From Candidatus Galloscillospira excrementavium (GTDB lineage: Bacteria; Bacillota; Clostridia; Oscillospirales; Oscillospiraceae): a stretch of 10,260 nt of DNA. Both the position numbers and the translations under genes were made by a program. The notes below the pieces were generated by a model that was not told where the DNA came from, did not search any database, and saw nothing but the letters and a program-made list of their open reading frames with translations. Shown here piece by piece: positions 7,975-10,260 of the stretch. Within the stretch, counting starts at the first letter, position 1; each line of letters begins with the position of its first letter. The stretch spans positions 1-10,260 of the forward strand of contig DVHW01000220.1 in the NCBI GenBank assembly GCA_018711785.1. The letters run 5' to 3'.

Positions 7975-8011
7975 GCCCCCGGCCGGAGAAACCTCCGGCC
8001 GGGGGCTTTTT
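7975..8011 (+). terminator. Strong intrinsic terminator after mrp
   Basis: A perfect 14-base-pair GC-rich stem (7975-7988 with 7993-8006) closes on an AAAC loop and is followed immediately by five T (8007-8011). It separates the gyrA-to-mrp region from the lexA unit. Confidence 0.96.
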
Positions 8012-8025
8012 CCGTCCAAGGGCTT

Positions 8026-8039
8026 AGAACAAATGTTTG
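8026..8039. promoter_or_regulatory. LexA operator (SOS box)
   Basis: AGAACAAATGTTTG matches the Gram-positive LexA box CGAACRNRYGTTYG, as known from Bacillus, at 13 of 14 positions; only the first base differs. It overlaps the -35 of the lexA promoter, the classic position for autorepression. A possible second half-site (ATGTTC near 8084-8089) has no left half and is not counted. Confidence 0.9.
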
Positions 8040-8065
8040 CCATTTTCCCGTCCCTATGGTATAAT
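8037..8065 (+). promoter_or_regulatory. lexA promoter, sigma-A type
   Basis: TTGCCA (8037-8042) and a perfect TATAAT (8060-8065) are separated by 17 bases, the optimal spacing. Transcription would start near 8072. The -35 shares bases with the LexA operator, so LexA binding should block RNA polymerase directly. Confidence 0.9.
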
Positions 8066-8071
8066 AGCCGC

Positions 8072-8238
8072 AAGACGGCTGTTATGTTCTGTTTCAAGCC
8101 TGTTTCCCCGCCCCGGTCTGGGCAGGCGGAAAAGCTGGCTCAGGATGCATACCGGCCGCGCCGCCCGTATCCTGGCTCCAAGAGCCGCCCCCGGCGGGGC
8201 GCCTCGCCCGCCGGAATCCATTCGAGGAGGTCTCCGGG
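8072..8238 (+). other. Long GC-rich 5' leader of lexA with hairpins
   Basis: About 165 untranslated bases separate the predicted start of transcription from lexA. Just upstream of the ribosome binding site, CCGGCGGG (8191-8198) pairs with CCCGCCGG (8207-8214) as a perfect eight-base-pair stem. At the 5' end a small stem AGCCG/CGGCT (8066-8070 with 8076-8080) overlaps the likely start site. AGGAGG (8225-8230), eight bases before the lexA ATG, is left outside the large stem. I recognise no riboswitch class. A 52-codon frame from 8084 ends across the lexA start, but it has no ribosome binding site and lacks the codon bias of the genes here. Confidence 0.5.
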
Positions 8239-8850
8239 ATGAAGGAACTCTCCCCCAAACAGCAGCAGATCTACGACTTTATCGTGGCCTTTCAGGCCCG
8301 GCACGGCTACCCCCCCTCTGTGCGGGAGATCGGGGAGCACGTGGGGCTCAAGTCCCCCTCCACCGTCCACTTCCACCTGAAGGGCATGGAGGAGAAGGGC
8401 ATCATCACCAAGGCCGAGGGCAAGACCCGGGCCATCACGGTGAGCGGCGCCCGCCCGGTGGCCGAGGAGCTGGACGGCCAGGCCGACCGTGTGCCCGTGG
8501 TGGGCAATGTGGCCGCCGGGTCCCCCATTTTGGCACAGGAGTGCATTGAGGACTACCTGACCTTCGACACCCAGGGCCTGTCCGGGGAGCACTTTGCCCT
8601 GCGGGTGCGGGGGGAGTCCATGCTCTACGCCGGCATCCTCCCCGGGGACCTGGTGGTGGTCCACCGCCAGCAGGAGGCCCGGAACGGGGAGATCGTGGTG
8701 GCCCTGCTGGAGGACGAGGCCACCGTCAAGACCCTCCGCCGCAAGGACGGCCACACCTGGCTCCTGCCCGAGAACCCGGACTACGAGCCCATCGACGGCG
8801 ACCGGGCCGAGATCCTGGGCAAAGTGGTGGCCGTGGTGCGGCGGTACTGA
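8239..8850 (+). CDS. lexA: SOS regulator LexA, self-cleaving repressor
   Basis: This is a 203-residue repressor of the DNA damage response. It binds SOS boxes as a dimer and cleaves itself when RecA is activated. The N-terminal winged helix-turn-helix (about 1-68) carries GYPPSVREIGEHVGLKSPST, which matches LexA recognition helices. The cleavage site is A93-G94 in NVAAGSP. The S24-type catalytic dyad is S127 in RGESM and K164 in EATVKTL; the 37-residue spacing equals that of E. coli S119/K156. RGESM with Glu replaces the commoner RGDSM, a mild change. The ATG is fixed by AGGAGG at 8225-8230. The operator in its own promoter shows autoregulation. The DUF6440 gene and exoA follow with a 42-base gap and then an ATGA overlap, so they should be induced together with lexA. 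Confidence 0.98.
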   Translation: MKELSPKQQQIYDFIVAFQARHGYPPSVREIGEHVGLKSPSTVHFHLKGMEEKGIITKAEGKTRAITVSGARPVAEELDGQADRVPVVGNVAAGSPILAQECIEDYLTFDTQGLSGEHFALRVRGESMLYAGILPGDLVVVHRQQEARNGEIVVALLEDEATVKTLRRKDGHTWLLPENPDYEPIDGDRAEILGKVVAVVRRY

Positions 8851-8892
8851 CCCCCAGCGCCCCTATTTCCCCCACAAGGAGGACTGATCATT

Positions 8893-9102
8893 ATGGCAAA
8901 ACAAAAACGCTTTGAGGTGCTGCTCAACGAGACCCCCAACGGCGGGATGATGATGGCCACCGTCATCATTCGGGACACCGTCACCGGCGTGCTCTACCTC
9001 CAGCTGGTCAACGGCTACGGCGGCGGGCTCACCCCCCTGCTGGACGCCGACGGCAAGCCCATCGTCTGGAACGACGGGGACGCTCTGAACGGGATGCTAT
9101 GA
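8893..9102 (+). CDS. DUF6440 family small protein, function unknown
   Basis: This 69-residue protein has no signal peptide or membrane segment. KRFEVLLNE at 5-13, the RDTVTGVLYLQL stretch near 27-38, and NGYGGGLTPLLDADGKPI near 40-57 match my memory of the DUF6440 family, small proteins widespread in Firmicutes. No catalytic motif is evident. The Tyr- and Gly-rich NGYGGGLTPLL block looks like a conserved loop-strand surface. An AAGGAGG ribosome binding site (8876-8882) lies ten bases before the ATG, and codon use matches the neighbours, so it is a real gene. It lies 42 bases after lexA and overlaps exoA as ATGA, which makes a shared SOS-controlled transcript likely. A DNA-damage role is only an inference from this position. 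Confidence 0.82.
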   Translation: MAKQKRFEVLLNETPNGGMMMATVIIRDTVTGVLYLQLVNGYGGGLTPLLDADGKPIVWNDGDALNGML

Positions 9103-9857
9103 AAAAGCTCATCTCGTGGAACGTCAACGGCCTGCGGGCCTGTCTGAACAAGGGGTTTTTGGACTTTTTCCAGGCCGCCCAGGCCGACGTGTTCTGCCTC
9201 CAGGAGACCAAGCTCCAGCCCCACCAGATCGAGCTGGACCTGCCGGGGTACCGCCTGTACTGGAACAGTGCGGAGAAAAAGGGCTACTCGGGCACCGCCC
9301 TCTTCACCCGGGAGGAGCCCCTGTCGGTGTCCTACGGCATCGGCTCGCCGGACCACGACCGGGAAGGGCGGTCCATCACCGCGGAGTTTGACGACTTCTT
9401 CCTCGTCACCTGTTACACCCCCAACGCCCAGCGGGACCTGGCCCGGCTGGGCTGGCGGATGGAGTGGGAGGACGAGCTGCGCTCCTACCTGAAGGGCCTG
9501 GAGGGGAAAAAGCCGGTCATCCTCTGCGGGGACCTGAACGTGGCCCACGAGGAGATCGACCTGAAAAACCCCAAGCCCAACCGGGGCAACGCCGGGTTCA
9601 CCGACGAGGAGCGGGCCAAGATGACCCAGCTGCTCCAGGCGGGCTTTGTGGACACCTTCCGGTACTTCTACCCGGACAGGACCGGGGCCTACTCCTGGTG
9701 GAGCTACCTCTACCACGCCCGGGAGAACAACGCGGGGTGGCGCATCGACTACTTCCTCGTGAGCAGCGAGCTGGCGCCCCGCATCGAAAGCGCCTGCATC
9801 TACGATGAGGTCTACGGCAGCGACCACTGCCCCGTAGGGTTGGAGTTGTCGCTGTAA
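9099..9857 (+). CDS. exoA: Exodeoxyribonuclease III / AP endonuclease (ExoA/XthA family)
   Basis: This 252-residue base-excision-repair nuclease cuts DNA at abasic sites and removes 3' blocking groups. The endonuclease/exonuclease/phosphatase fold motifs are all present: WNVNG (N8), QETK (E36, metal ligand), YTPN (Y106), GDLNVAH (D145, N147), SWWSY near 199-203, WRIDY (D217), and GSDHCPV (D242, H243 catalytic). Its length is normal for the family and it is closest to Gram-positive ExoA. The start overlaps the DUF6440 stop as ATGA, which implies translational coupling and co-transcription from the LexA-controlled promoter. The last codons (GTA GGG TTG GAG TTG TCG) use choices rare earlier in the gene, and no terminator follows, which matters for the composition change beyond 9858. 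Confidence 0.97.
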   Translation: MKKLISWNVNGLRACLNKGFLDFFQAAQADVFCLQETKLQPHQIELDLPGYRLYWNSAEKKGYSGTALFTREEPLSVSYGIGSPDHDREGRSITAEFDDFFLVTCYTPNAQRDLARLGWRMEWEDELRSYLKGLEGKKPVILCGDLNVAHEEIDLKNPKPNRGNAGFTDEERAKMTQLLQAGFVDTFRYFYPDRTGAYSWWSYLYHARENNAGWRIDYFLVSSELAPRIESACIYDEVYGSDHCPVGLELSL

Positions 9858-9973
9858 CGAGGACGGAGCGGCGCGTGGGGTTGGAGGCTGCATGGGGCTG
9901 CGGGGCGCGACGCGGTGCGCACGCGGGCGGCGTGGTATGATGCCGGGCGTTGTGTTGCGATAGAAGGACGGTC
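9858..9973 (+). other. Gap between exoA and folE, site of a change in sequence character
   Basis: This 116-base gap holds no intrinsic terminator for exoA. It is G-rich on the + strand, unlike earlier gaps. An eight-base palindrome, GTGCGCAC, lies near 9916-9923 and is not followed by T. An extended -10-like element, TGGTATGAT (9933-9941), could serve folE, but no good -35 is seen at the right distance. GAAGGA (9963-9968), five bases before the folE ATG, is its likely ribosome binding site. Confidence 0.55.
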
Positions 9974-10260
9974 ATGGATAGAGCGAAGATCGAAGCGGGC
10001 GTACGTCTCATCTTGGAAGGCGTGGGCGAGGACCCTGATAGGGAAGGGCTGCTCAAGACGCCCGAGCGCGTGGCGAAGATGTACGAGGAGGTGTTCGCGG
10101 GCCTTGCGGAAGACCCCGCCGAGCACTTCGAGACGACGTTCGACGAGCATCACGAGGAGATGGTGCTCGTGCGCGACATCCCGTTCTACTCCATGTGCGA
10201 GCACCACCTCGTGCCGTTCTTCGGCGTGGCGCATGTGGCGTACGTCCCGGCGGCAGACGG
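9974..10260 (+). CDS. folE: GTP cyclohydrolase I, 5' part (runs off the window)
   Basis: This enzyme converts GTP to 7,8-dihydroneopterin triphosphate, the first step of folate and pterin synthesis. The first 95 codons are visible and open to the window edge. The N-terminal helix region and [12 protein letters not shown] near 22-33 match FolE. The zinc site motif SMCEHH gives C75 and H78, equivalent to E. coli C110 and H113; the third ligand would lie beyond the edge. [12 protein letters not shown] at 81-92 continues the conserved strand. The N-terminal part is short, as in many bacterial enzymes. Codon use differs from the rest of the window: 8 of 10 Ala codons are GCG, against 5 of 18 in exoA. 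The protein style and codon use remind me of Eggerthella-like Coriobacteriia, which is inference. The gene identity is secure; its belonging to this genome is not. Confidence 0.93.
   Translation, partial: MDRAKIEAGVRLILEGVGEDPDREGLLKTPERVAKMYEEVFAGLAEDPAEHFETTFDEHHEEMVLVRDIPFYSMCEHHLVPFFGVAHVAYVPAAD

Noticed and set aside
8084..8089. Second LexA operator downstream of the lexA -10
   Set aside because: Only the right half-site ATGTTC is present; the left half does not match GAAC.
8084..8242. 52-codon leader peptide before lexA
   Set aside because: It has no Shine-Dalgarno sequence and its codon use lacks the third-position bias of real genes here. Mentioned as a possibility in the leader finding only.
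9015..9893. 292-codon minus-strand frame opposite exoA
   Set aside because: All exonuclease III motifs are on the + strand and the opposite product matches nothing I know.
9916..9923. Terminator for exoA around the GTGCGCAC palindrome
   Set aside because: The stem is short with no loop and no T run follows.
9812..10234. 140-codon minus-strand frame at the right end
   Set aside because: The + strand here encodes clear FolE sequence with the CEHH zinc motif; the minus frame is its shadow.

Overview
The window looks like a high-G+C Gram-positive gut Clostridium, most likely of the Oscillospiraceae (the Flavonifractor, Lawsonibacter and Pseudoflavonifractor neighbourhood). This is inferred from five things: GyrA and GyrB of Firmicutes type, a HemZ-type radical SAM protein, a Bacillus-type LexA box, a DUF6440 protein, and strong C/G preference at third codon positions. 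All genes are on the + strand. Apart from the last ~400 bases this is core genome, and I see no phage, transposase, CRISPR array, tRNA or rRNA.

Layout. 1-1254 is the 3' two-thirds of gyrB. 1252-1373 is a palindromic element made of tandem heptamers that fills the gyrB-gyrA gap. 1401-3905 is complete gyrA. After a gap with a GC-rich hairpin comes a tightly packed group: a short metallo-beta-lactamase-fold hydrolase (4021-4626), hemZ (4623-6140, ATGA overlap), a uridine-kinase-family protein (6115-7050, 26-base overlap) and an Mrp-type Fe-S carrier ATPase (7118-7948). A strong intrinsic terminator at 7975-8011 closes this group.

The next unit starts with a near-consensus promoter whose -35 is overlapped by a LexA operator (8026-8039). 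It reads through a ~165-base GC-rich leader into lexA (8239-8850), a 69-residue DUF6440 protein (8893-9102) and the AP endonuclease/exonuclease III gene (9099-9857, ATGA overlap). This is best read as a LexA-autoregulated SOS operon that pairs the repressor with a base-excision repair nuclease and a small protein of unknown function.

The last ~400 bases differ. From about 9858 (perhaps from ~9829) codon choice changes, no terminator follows exoA, and an incomplete folE (GTP cyclohydrolase I) begins at 9974 and runs off the edge. Its GCG-rich alanine codons resemble Coriobacteriia such as Eggerthella more than the rest of the window. This may be a transferred segment or a chimeric assembly joint, and it is the observation most in need of a check.

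I did not find a clearly new defence or mobile system. The most interesting items are the compositional joint at the right end, the heptamer palindrome between the gyrase genes, the DUF6440 gene inside an apparent SOS operon, and the unusual quinolone-region residues in both gyrase subunits.
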